DNA of 10,535 nucleotides from Pleurotus ostreatus/Saccharomyces cerevisiae fusant (GCA_024196135.1 JAMQCK010001234.1:1-10535); one strand, 5' to 3'; shown: positions 1 through 7,076, counted from the first letter of the stretch. The notes: generated by a model from the sequence alone, not told the origin. Program-made: numbers and translations.

Positions 1-462
1 CTCACGATGGCTTGCGCACGATGTCTATATGGCCCCCGCGATGTATCCGCACTCTTACGATCCCTCACGAGCCCACGTACTTACTTTCTTTCTCTTGCTT
101 GCTTGCTCCCTTCCCCATCTGAAATGTTGTTCTCGTTGTTCAAAGCAGGCTTTCTCTGCTGTGTATATCATGCCGTGCGGTGCGCGAGTTGTACTTCTAG
201 GCATAGGGCGTACGTATACGTATACATTACATGGCTGACGGGCTGCTCTAATGACGAAACAATAGTAATGCTACTCTAGGTGTGATCGCGGGTCAGGCGA
301 AGGTGTAAATAACAAGTCCGAGGTAATGGTGTTGTAACTTGGTGTTTGGGATACAGTGCGGTTTGGGGGATAATGGGTGTAAGTGTGAGAGAGGGGATGC
401 GTATAGGTGTGAGTGGTATAGGTGTGGTTTGGACAGGACATGAGGACGGGTGGGGAAGAGGG
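1..462. other. Gene-poor left edge; probable kinase 3' UTR and spacer
   Basis: I see no convincing gene here. The longest plus-strand frame (about 7-279) has no recognisable motif and no splice-supported extension. The kinase stop codon is at 463-465 on the minus strand, so the stretch just left of it should be its 3' UTR. The region around 207-228 is a short TACG/GTATAC alternation containing the perfect palindromes TACGTATACGTA and GTATACGTATAC. The plus strand at 80-120 is rich in C and T with repeated CTTG steps. No clear polyadenylation signal was identified. Confidence 0.5.
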
Positions 463-3400
463 CTAGCCTTGTATTGGACGTCGCTTCTTCGGGGAGATCA
501 TGAGGCCTTCGTCGTCCTCTTCCATCGTCGACTCGTACTCGAAGCGCACGTTCTCGGGCTGCTCCTCGTCGTCTTCGCCGTCCGACGGCAGTACCAGCGG
601 GGTTCGCGTCGCCTGGTTCTCGAACTCGTCCTCGCTGATATCGCCAGGCGTCAAGCTGCTGCCGCTCCCGCTCCCCGAGGACGACCACGAGTCGTCATCA
701 TCGTCGTCCTGGTCGTCGATCCCCGCGCGGTGCTGCTGCTGCACGACATCCTCGAAGTCCTGGCCCGCGTTGTAGAAGCTCGGCGCCGCAACATCCGGGT
801 CGTCGTCGTACCCCCAGCTCGACGCGCGGTGCGCCTCGTCTAGCCCGGACTTCTTCCCCCGCCGCCAGCGCCCCATAACGGGCGCCTCCTCGCTCCGCCG
901 CGACGTCGAGCCGATCGAGCCGGACGGCATCTCGCGCAGCGCCTTCTGCTTCCCGCGCCCCCACGTCGCCGCGCGTCCCGTCGTCGGGCTCGAGTTGTCC
1001 GGCGAGGACGACACAGGCGTGACGGGGCGCAGCATGTTCGTGAGGAAGTCGAGCCGCGAGCGGCGTCGCTCTGACGGCGCGGGACTCGCCGGCCGCGACC
1101 CCGACGCCCTGCGCGACTCTGGCGCGAACGACTTGCGCGACTCGTTGGGCGCGAAGACCTCTGAACCACGAGCATCGCGCCTGTAGACGTCCGAGCCACG
1201 ACGATAGTACGACTTCAGCACGCCGCCGCCCCCCGCGCCCGGGACGCCGTTCAGGCTGTTCGGCGTGCGCGGACGCGCCTGGGGCGCCGTCGGGTAGCGG
1301 TCGGACGACTTGGAGCGCAGGTTGCGCGAGTTGAGGCTCGGGAGGCGCTTTGGAAGCTGTCGCAACGGGCTCGAACCCTTGTGCTGCGACGAGCCTGAGC
1401 CCTTGTAGTGGAGCGAGCTCGACGCCTTGTGATGCAGCGAGCCGCTCGCGCTCGCGCGGTGTCCAAGCTCGGTCGCGTTGGTGTCCTCGCGCGAGGGGTC
1501 CGTCTTCCGCCCGAGCAAGCGCGAGATGCGGCGCCCTAGGCCCAGGCGAGGCGCCCACGTCCAGCGGAAGCGCACAGTAGACACTGCTGCCGTCGTCTCG
1601 TGGTCATCGACGTCGATCTTCCCCTGCGACGTGACCTCGAGCCACTTCTCAGGCCCGGCGATACGGTGGAGAATCCAGTCGTGTTGCTATACGAAAAAGG
1701 CGGCGTCAGCTCGCAGCCTATCGCAGAAAGCACGCATGAACGGAGAAAGCGCACATGGCGGGGAAAACGCGCATAGCAGAGAAAAAAGCGCGCGACGAAC
1801 CTTCGCCTGCTCGAGCGTGATCCGCTTCGCCGGATCCTTCTGCAGAAAGTGGTCGAGAAGTCTGATGATGCCCGCGCCCGTGTCGGTCAGGTCAGCCGGC
1901 GGATGGCGACCGCCCGTGGGCATGAGATCGGCGCCCATCGTGTCCAGTGCCTCCCAATCCTCCTCAGCGATCTTCCGCCAGACATTGTACTGCTTCGCCT
2001 GGACAGGGATGTCCGGGTCCGGCCGCCAGGGGAGGATGCCAAAGAGCAGGCAGTACAGCGTCACGCCGAGCGCCCAGATGTCGACCGCCTTCGTGACGGA
2101 GGGGCGCGGACCCGCGTGCTCGGACACGAGCTCGGGCGCTAGGAAGGAGGGCGTGCCCGCGCGCGAGAGGCCCTTGTTCTCGAGTAGGATGGGGTCGTCC
2201 ACGTCGTTCGCGGCGTACTTCCCGGCGGACTCGAGCCGCAGCGGCTTGGAAAACTGCGAGATGCCAAAGTCGGCGATCTTGACGACGCTGCGGTCGCGGC
2301 TATACAGCAGATTCGCGGGCTTGATATCTCGATGGATGATGCCTTGATAGTGTACTGCGGGTATGCATTAGTACACGGTAGGGAGGCATTGGTGCGTGAT
2401 GGATACGCGGGAGTGCATAGCGGGTATGCGGTAGTGCAGGGCGGGTATGTTTTACGGCAAGCCTGAGAATGGACGTACAGTACTCAAGGCCCAGAATGGC
2501 ATCCCGGATAATCCGCCGCGTTTGGTCTACGGTTAGAATAGGCTGGTCGTTACTCGTCCAGGTAACCTCTCCGCCGGCGCAGTATTCCATCACTGCAGGT
2601 CCGTCAGTAACAGGTCTTCAGGCGAGCATGAAGAGGGGATAGAGCGATCGGGAGAGCATGCACGAAAGTGGCGAGAAGGACGAGAGTGGTAGAAAAGACG
2701 AAGGGCATGAGTAGAAATGGGTAAATGAGCTCGGCTGGCGAATGGTGGCGGCTAGCCAGGTACACGAGTCGCAAGACCCAGAGCACGGGGAGGCCAAGCC
2801 AGACCAGGAGGAAGGAGGTGGAGATGACAAGGTTGAGGAGTAACTTTGCAGCGACATTGAGTACGCGTGAGCTGGGCTGGGAAGCTTTTCGGACACTCTT
2901 TGAGGGCAGGCGTTCGCACGCTGCTCTCTCGATGGTGCGGACGAAGAGCGGAATAACATGCACGTAGAAAGCGGAACCAAAACTCACCCATATAAATCTT
3001 GTCCTGCATCCGGTCGTCTATAACCTCGTACAACCGCACGACGTGCGCGTGCGTGAGCTTCTTCATGATCGCGATTTCTCGACGGATCTCGGGCTCGGCG
3101 GCGCCCAGCTTGTCGCCCACTGGTGTGTGCTCGTCGGATTTGGGGAACGCGCTCTTGCGGAGGAGGCGCGTGCGGTCCTGGGGGGTGTCGCGGCGGAGGG
3201 CTTTGATGGCCTGGCACAGTCGGAGGGGAAGAAGCAAGGAATGTGGTGCATTGTAGTCAGGTGGAGCGGTCGAGGCGAGGCGAAGGGTGGTGAGGCGTGG
3301 CGTGGTAGGGCGAGTGGACGGAACTCATCAGCAAACGTGCTACACGCCATGTAGTACTGGGACTCACCACGCGCCGCACTCCCACTGGCGGCTGGGACCG

Positions 3401-3631
3401 GACCTTCTTCGCGTAGTAGACCTTGCCATGGTAGCCAGCGCCTATGAGCGAGATGATCTGGTACTGGTTCAGCTGCGCGCGGTCCTTGATGAGGTGGTCG
3501 GTAGTCGGAACGCGATGCGGGTTAGGTGCGTCTGCGTGATGCTGCTCATGTGCGCCCGCGGAATGGGAATGCGATCCGTCTGCATGGTGTACTTCGAGTG
3601 CGTCTACTGGGGAACGTGGGGGCGGTGTCAT
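463..3631 (-). CDS. CaMKK-type Ser/Thr protein kinase (Elm1/Sak1/Ssp1-like upstream AMPK kinase)
   Basis: Five exons on the minus strand: 3631-3368, 3210-2988, 2592-2479, 2354-1801, 1686-463; together 2379 nt, 792 residues plus stop. Each junction keeps the frame and rebuilds a kinase motif, such as VAIK, IYMVMEY and GLEYLHYQGIIHRD. The kinase domain runs from about 57 to 391: glycine loop GAGYHG (64-69), Lys91, alpha-C Glu133, HRDIKPAN (Asp210, Asn215), DFG (229-231), GTPSF with Thr268, APE (273-275), DIWALG (292-297) and Arg378. All catalytic residues are present, so it should be active. The segment between DFG and APE is long (about 41 residues). Residues 15-39 are His-rich. The tail (about 392-792) is low in complexity: Ser/Arg-rich, three octapeptide repeats at 468-491, an Asp run at 709-717, further acidic patches and a terminal KKRRP. 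Family knowledge: yeast Sak1/Tos3/Elm1 and S. pombe Ssp1 phosphorylate the activation loop of AMPK/Snf1. The exact orthologue is not assigned. The start at 3631 is the first in-frame ATG. Confidence 0.94.
709..714 (-). other. Part of the Asp-run coding tract in the kinase tail
   Basis: Within the last kinase exon a GAC/GAT trinucleotide tract (about 691-717 on the plus strand, written there as GTC/ATC) encodes the Asp-rich run at residues 709-717, followed by a Ser/Gly stretch (718-729). More acidic patches follow at 733-741, 753-763 and 774-778, each with Ser or Thr next to acidic residues, the type of site casein kinase 2 uses. This is a coding microsatellite and is a likely place for length variation between strains. 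Function is not established. Confidence 0.6.
1369..1440 (-). repeat. Three tandem octapeptide units in the kinase tail
   Basis: Residues 468-491 read as three 8-residue units: SLHHKASS, SLHYKGSG and SSQHKGSS. The shared pattern is Ser-x-His-x-Lys-(Ala/Gly)-Ser-x, or the closely similar Ser-Ser-Gln-His-Lys-Gly-Ser-Ser. The DNA copies are 24 nt each. The units are rich in Ser, His and Lys and lie in a tail that should be disordered. No function can be read from the sequence. Confidence 0.7.
1687..1800 (-). other. Kinase intron 4 (114 nt), filled by a short tandem repeat
   Basis: The donor is GTTCGT (1800-1795), a weak match to the consensus, and the acceptor is CGTATAG ending at 1687. Splicing joins LEQAK to QHDWIL in phase 0, which is the normal end of a protein kinase domain (subdomain XI into the last helix). 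A branch-point-like CTGAC lies about 22 nt before the acceptor. Most of the intron is made of the repeat listed separately. Confidence 0.85.
1721..1793 (-). repeat. Four-copy 17-19 nt degenerate tandem repeat inside kinase intron 4
   Basis: Read on the minus strand, four successive units share the pattern (A/G)YGYGCGYTTTYYYYG: GCGCGCTTTTTTCTCTGCT (1793-1775), ATGCGCGTTTTCCCCGCC (1774-1757), ATGTGCGCTTTCTCCGTTC (1756-1738) and ATGCGTGCTTTCTGCGA (1737-1721). Each unit has a purine-poor T/C core flanked by alternating G and C. The array takes up almost two thirds of the intron. Confidence 0.75.
2355..2478 (-). other. Kinase intron 3 (124 nt) with internal repeats
   Basis: The donor is GTACGT (2478-2473) and the acceptor is CCCGCAG ending at 2355, preceded by the branch-like TACTAAT about 13 nt upstream. 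Splicing is phase 1 and rebuilds the Leu codon of GLEYLHYQG, exactly the sequence expected before HRDIKPANLL. On the plus strand the intron carries GCGGGTATG three times (about 2357-2365, 2419-2427, 2441-2449) plus the variants GCGGGAGTGCATA and GCGGTAGTGCA, so it too is largely degenerate repeats of roughly 20 nt. Confidence 0.85.
2593..2987 (-). other. Kinase intron 2 (395 nt), open in a hydrophobic frame
   Basis: The donor is GTGAGT (2987-2982) and the acceptor CTGCAG ends at 2593. Splicing in phase 1 creates the Val codon in KIYMVMEYCAGG, the hinge region of the kinase, so the junction is well supported. At 395 nt it is by far the longest intron in the window. One minus-strand frame (2987-2604) is free of stops for 127 codons and predicts two strongly hydrophobic segments, but that frame has no early ATG and is not the frame that follows from reading through exon 2. 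See the matching finding. Confidence 0.85.
3211..3367 (-). other. Kinase intron 1 (157 nt)
   Basis: The donor GTGAGT starts at 3367 and the acceptor TGTGCCAG ends at 3211. Splicing is phase 0 and joins Val88 to AIKALRRD, giving the VAIK motif with the catalytic lysine. The middle of the intron is a low-complexity run of CGCCTC/CCACGCC steps. Confidence 0.88.
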
Positions 3632-3648
3632 GGCGGACGCAGGGACAT
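3628..3648 (-). promoter_or_regulatory. Six-codon upstream ORF overlapping the kinase start codon
   Basis: On the minus strand an ATG at 3648 opens a frame of six codons (MSLRPP) ending in TGA at 3630-3628. The stop overlaps the kinase ATG (3631-3629) as ATGA. Whether it matters depends on the transcription start lying upstream of 3648, which the sequence does not show. If transcribed, it would force either leaky scanning or re-initiation to reach the kinase ATG. Confidence 0.5.
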
Positions 3649-3950
3649 GGGCGGACTCGAGCAAAGAGCTGGTGCGCGCGGTGGATACGGGGAGAGAAGA
3701 GCAGAGGCGGTAGGGGTAGGAGGAGCAGATGGGCGTTCAAGACACGATGGGCGTTGAGCACGCGCGGATGGGCGTTCAGGACAAGAGCCCGTGCACGAGT
3801 CCGCCCTTCAATAACCACCTTCCTAATGCGGTTACAGACCCCTATTTCTCCCCAGATCTCGACCGTATCTCTTGATTGTGCGCGGTCTGCAGCCTTTGAT
3901 TGGGCGTATTCTACTCGACAACCTTGTGGAAGATCTAGCCTGCGACACAT
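3632..3950 (-). promoter_or_regulatory. Kinase promoter and 5' leader region
   Basis: This 319-bp gap separates the stop of the small upstream gene from the kinase ATG, with both genes on the minus strand. Its minus strand is strongly pyrimidine-rich at about 3688-3728, the kind of CT tract often found near transcription starts of fungal genes that lack a clear TATA box. A triple short repeat lies just upstream (3728-3782). The 3' UTR of the upstream gene must share this space. Confidence 0.5.
3728..3782 (-). repeat. Three-copy repeat upstream of the kinase gene
   Basis: The plus strand has GATGGGCGTTCAAGAC at 3728, GATGGGCGTTGAGCAC at 3746 and GATGGGCGTTCAGGAC at 3767, so the spacings are 18 and 21 bp. 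The core GATGGGCGTT is identical in all three. It lies 97-151 bp upstream of the kinase ATG and just upstream of the CT-rich tract. It could be a cluster of binding sites for a regulator or simply a small tandem duplication. Confidence 0.7.
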
Positions 3951-4539
3951 CTACCCGACGACGCATCTGGCCCCGCCGCGCTCGCACTTGCACCGGTCCT
4001 CGTCCTTGACCCCCTTCAGCGCCTGCGTGCAATTGTCAGATCTACCATTACCCGACGCCGATCCCGCACGCAGTGTACACGGGGATGGATTCAGTCTTCC
4101 ATCAGTCGTGCTGTGCTCCTCCCGCCGCCGCCGTACTGGGCGCTTGAAACCATGTATGTCGGCAATCAACCCAGCCAGCCACATACCTGCTCGATGTGCA
4201 GCCCGCAGCCCTGCGAAAGCGTCGTCAGCGCGGCCTGCAGGCACAAGATGGAAAGTACCCCAGCACGGCCAGCATGGGCGCGTGCGGGGGAGCGGATGGG
4301 GAGTGCTCGGAATCAGGGCCGGAGATGGGGTCAGTATGGGGACGAGGGAGATGAAGGGGGAGATCGCGGCGCCGGCGCGCGCTTGGAAGCGAAAAGCAGG
4401 TGGGAAGGAACTCGCGTGAAGATGAGAAGGGGCGCAAGACACTCACCGTCCACGTCGTCTTCCCGCATGCATTGCACGTCGTCGCGCGGCACGTATCTAC
4501 GGGAGTAGAAGGCGGGGAACCCATCATGGCGTCCTGCAT
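3951..4539 (-). CDS. Small Cys/His-rich fungal protein, probable zinc-binding
   Basis: Three exons on the minus strand: 4539-4447 (31 codons), 4210-4187 (24 nt, 8 codons) and 4022-3951 (23 codons plus TAG); 62 residues. Both introns are phase 0. Intron 1 (236 nt) has donor GTGAGT, branch-like CTGAC and acceptor TTTCGCAG; intron 2 (164 nt) has donor GTATGT, branch-like CTGAC and acceptor GCACGCAG. The spliced core reads TCNACGKTTWTGCGLHIEQ, followed by ALKGVKDEDRCKCERGG. Potential metal ligands are Cys17, Cys22, Cys25, Cys33, His36, Cys50 and Cys52. From memory, short fungal proteins share the pattern C-x2-CGK-x-TW-x-GCG-x-H followed by a RC-x-C end; I know no function for them. The protein has no signal peptide or membrane segment. 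Start at 4539 is the first in-frame ATG; Met5 or Met6 (4527, 4524) could also serve. Confidence 0.78.
4187..4210 (-). other. 24-nt microexon of the small Cys/His protein gene
   Basis: The exon encodes GCGLHIEQ, the heart of the conserved motif. It is framed by TTTCGCAG on its 5' side and GTATGT on its 3' side on the minus strand. Introns of 236 and 164 nt flank it. Joining is in phase 0 on both sides, and skipping it would keep the frame while removing Cys33 and His36. Confidence 0.75.
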
Positions 4540-4860
4540 GTCAGATCTGCGTTGATGGTCAGTGGATCTTTCATCTCGGCGAGTGACTGAAGTCCATAGC
4601 GCCGACCGGCTGAAGCGCATCAGCCTGAAGGAGACAGCCACCCACCGATGATCAAAATCCTCCGAGTACGTGCGAAGGTCAGGACGCTTCACGCGAAGGT
4701 CCCTGCGTAGCGAGGGTGACGACTGCTGTAGATGGTGGTATGTGGCAAGCTCTGACTGACCCGAAGACCTGAATAAATACTTGCAGCCTACTCGCCAGCG
4801 GAACGGCAATGCGGCCCTAGTCCGCGCTGGCTGAGCGGAAGTTCGACGGCGCTGAGTCAT
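4540..4860 (-). promoter_or_regulatory. Upstream region of the small Cys/His protein gene
   Basis: No gene is convincing in this stretch; the long minus-strand frame that covers it (4225-4860) gives no family motif and runs across the intron of the small gene. An AT-rich TATTTATTC on the minus strand (about 4767-4775) lies some 230 bp before the ATG and might act as a TATA-like element. The palindromic TGAGTCA at 4853-4859 matches the AP-1/Gcn4-CpcA consensus. A CGCAG just before the ATG could also be a 5' UTR splice acceptor. Confidence 0.35.
4853..4859. promoter_or_regulatory. AP-1/Gcn4-like site TGAGTCA
   Basis: An exact 7-bp match to the TGA(C/G)TCA consensus bound by fungal bZIP factors such as Gcn4/CpcA and Yap1-type proteins, 314 bp upstream of the ATG at 4539. 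A second exact copy is at 8157-8163. Such a short motif occurs by chance, so this is only a candidate. Confidence 0.25.
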
Positions 4861-4921
4861 TGCTTTCTCAGGATCACGGGATCAGGAAGTTCATCTTCGG
4901 CGGACGCCGAACAGCTCTTCT

Positions 4922-4936
4922 GCGGCGCATCCCGAG
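4922..4936 (+). repeat. 15-bp direct repeat, copy 1
   Basis: GCGGCGCATCCCGAG is identical to the sequence at 5560-5574, 638 bp away. A 15-bp exact match is unlikely but not impossible by chance in a window of this size, and several shorter relatives lie between the two copies. Confidence 0.5.
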
Positions 4937-5559
4937 TAGACTTTCTCTTACACAGACGCCGTCGGCTCGCACCGCGCTTTCCGGCGACTGTGACAACCTC
5001 TATTGGAAGGCTCCCCTTAGAGCCATGCGCATTACCTGCACTGCACTCAATGAACTCCGAATCAAACGTACTACGTACCTTTGCCCTTGGATACCATCCG
5101 TCTTCTAGACAAGCCGCGTTTTCGGAAATGAAGACGAGTCATGAAAAATTGCATCCCCGGAGACTCGATACCAGGGACTTCATCTCCGACGACTCACGCG
5201 GCAGCGGCGGCTCTCATATCGGTCGACGAAAATTGCATCCTATAGAATCGCCCATCTGATGCTGTCTTCATTGGTCGCACCCATCGACGGCGCATCATCC
5301 TATATCGTTCGCGCGTCACCATACTATATTGTCGCCACACTATCGCGGCACAGCTTGTATAGCTGGCGCATCATCTTCTACGTTCTTTGCGTGTCCTGTA
5401 TTACAAGTTGTGGTTCGTCGCGGAATGAATTCAATTGTAACTTGTATGCAACTTCCCAGCGTCCCGCATCACCCTATACTACCTGCCCATCAGCGTCTCG
5501 TCGGCCTCCGCCGAGGCGTGTACGGTCGAGGGAGCCAGTGCGGCCAGAATGTATGTGGC

Positions 5560-5574
5560 GCGGCGCATCCCGAG
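5560..5574 (+). repeat. 15-bp direct repeat, copy 2
   Basis: Identical to 4922-4936. It lies just upstream of the 28-bp tandem repeat at 5642. Confidence 0.5.
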
Positions 5575-5641
5575 CGTCGCCACAGCGCTAAGATACTGGC
5601 CCAGGCGAAGCCAGAGGTGCTATGATACGGGCCTAGCGAAC

Positions 5642-5697
5642 CTAGGACGCGTACATGCGAAATGCGAAGCTAGGACGCGTATATGCAGAATGCGAAG
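5642..5697 (+). repeat. 28-bp tandem repeat, two copies plus a partial third
   Basis: Units at 5642-5669 and 5670-5697 both start CTAGGACGCGTA and end with AATGCGAAG, differing at about three positions. A third, more diverged start (CCAGGACAGGTACGCG) follows at 5698. The flanks contain no gene, so this is probably a small minisatellite. AGGAC is frequent nearby (for example 5962, 6343, 6354, 6430, 6457), but those copies are too short to join to the array. Confidence 0.65.
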
Positions 5698-6663
5698 CCA
5701 GGACAGGTACGCGCGTAGAGTAGGTACGAGTGGCGCTTTCTCTGTGGCTGGACGCCCGAACGCTTCTCTGTCTGGATACAAGGGGTCTTCTGGTCGTTGC
5801 TCAGGCCAGAAGCCTTAGCAGAATAGGTAAGGCCACGGCGCATCATTTCCTTGATGGCGAGAGGGGAGCGAAGGCGGCGGATCACTGTTACGCATTGAAA
5901 GGTCGCGCTCAGAAATTACTGACAAGTTGCTGAGATGCATGGCCTATCTAAGCGTGAAGCAGGACGTACGGTCGGGACGTGAGTGCGAGTGGCAGGCCAT
6001 GAATTCGGAGCGCAAGACCCGTCGGCCGAGGCGAGGGTTCATACAAAGCGGCAGGACCTCACATCATTAGCAAGGCTCTAGCTTCGCGTAGCCAATTTAC
6101 TTAGCGTCGCATCGCACTTCTCCCTGCTGGGCCCCCCTTCGCATTTCCACCGATACAAGCGAGCTGTCACCTTTGTCAGTATGTGGACTAGGACCTAGCT
6201 TCGATAACGTCATGATTTCTGAGCCTTTTCGATGCAGGGATTTCAGTAAATCGTAAGGAAGGCGCAGACCCCATTTATCGCGCCTTGTACACGGCTTTGA
6301 GATTGGCGAACGAAGCGACGGGTAACTCGCTTGGAATGGGCGAGGACCTATCAGGACGCACGCTGCATAAGGAATAGCACGGACGCTCGCAAGAAAACAC
6401 TCACACGAGAAGCCTCCTTCAATGCCTCAGGACGTACCATTCACATCCAGATTACAGGACGTACACCGCCACCCCAGGTCCACCGAAGCTGCTCCGAATT
6501 TCGCGTGAGACGAAGGGGAACCTGACGCGCGAAAGCCCACATAACGGAGAATTCAATGCGAGAAAAATGCCCGCGTGACCTGCGCCCGTCTGCCCTGTCG
6601 CTGCCAGCCGGGTAGCGAAGCAATATCGCGGAGTTGGCAGCGGTGAGACATATCAGCGCGAGC

Positions 6664-6746
6664 GCGGTAGATTGCGCGGGACCGATGACGCACGCGGGTG
6701 GGCTGCTGGTGTGCACGCGGTAGGGACCAGAGACGCACGCAGTCGG
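6664..6746 (+). repeat. Diverged direct repeat
   Basis: GCGGTAG followed by GGACC..GA.GACGCACGC and a GGGC end appears at about 6664-6702 and again at 6717-6746. The first copy has an extra 7-8 bases after GCGGTAG. This looks like an imperfect duplication about 53 bp apart; no function is evident. Confidence 0.4.
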
Positions 6747-7076
6747 GCCTTTTAAAGAATTTATGAGAAATGAGTGACCAGTTCAGAGCGAGGAAGATCA
6801 CCTTACCCGCCAGGACACCCCATGGCCTAGTGTGATAAGAACAATTAACCAGTAGAACCCAATTAATGCGCAAATCATGCTCCGTACCGTATTCACCGCC
6901 GCATATTCCCTTCGGCGGCCTTTTCTTTCCTAGCCCACCTTTGCGACGTAATAAGGTAGCCAGGATGTCGTCCCGTGGGTCGCTCAGCCCGGGCGAGGGA
7001 AGGCGCGTCGGCGGTATGCTTCAAGCGAGGGTCGCAAGGCTGATGAAGCTGGGGTCGCTGCGACGAGGCGGAGGCT

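Larger units (their letters stand above)
4861..5640. other. Non-coding stretch with dispersed GCATC-containing motif
   Basis: No ORF here has recognisable motifs or coding-type codon choice. GCATC is present in similar contexts about eight times between 4922 and 5845. Examples are GCGGCGCATCCCGAG at 4922 and again at 5560 (15 bp identical), AAAATTGCATCC near 5145 and 5228, and GGCGCATCAT near 5288, 5363 and 5835. The pattern suggests old duplications or a decayed repeat element. No terminal repeats or target site duplications could be recognised by eye. Confidence 0.4.

Noticed and set aside
7..279. 90-codon plus-strand ORF at the left edge
   Set aside because: No motif, no biased codon use, no splice-supported extension.
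346..843. 165-codon plus-strand ORF
   Set aside because: Antisense shadow of the kinase tail; Val/Leu/Arg-rich low complexity produced by GAC/CGC-type codons on the other strand.
1478..2347. 289-codon plus-strand ORF
   Set aside because: It is antisense to kinase exons 4 and 5 and runs across intron 4. Its length follows from the GC-rich codons of the real gene; no motif.
3546..3950. 134-codon minus-strand ORF with VLNAH repeats
   Set aside because: It starts right after the small gene's stop, covers the kinase promoter and first exon in another frame, and the repeat is explained by the DNA-level triple repeat.
4225..4860. 211-codon minus-strand ORF
   Set aside because: It includes exon 1 of the small Cys/His gene in frame but reads through the splice donor at 4446 and loses the conserved GCGLHI motif; upstream part has no motif.
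5259..5591. 110-codon plus-strand ORF in the gene-poor block
   Set aside because: No family motif, third positions not biased, and no supporting splice sites; treated as chance.
6553..6873. 106-codon minus-strand ORF
   Set aside because: No motif or codon bias; within repeat-bearing intergenic sequence.
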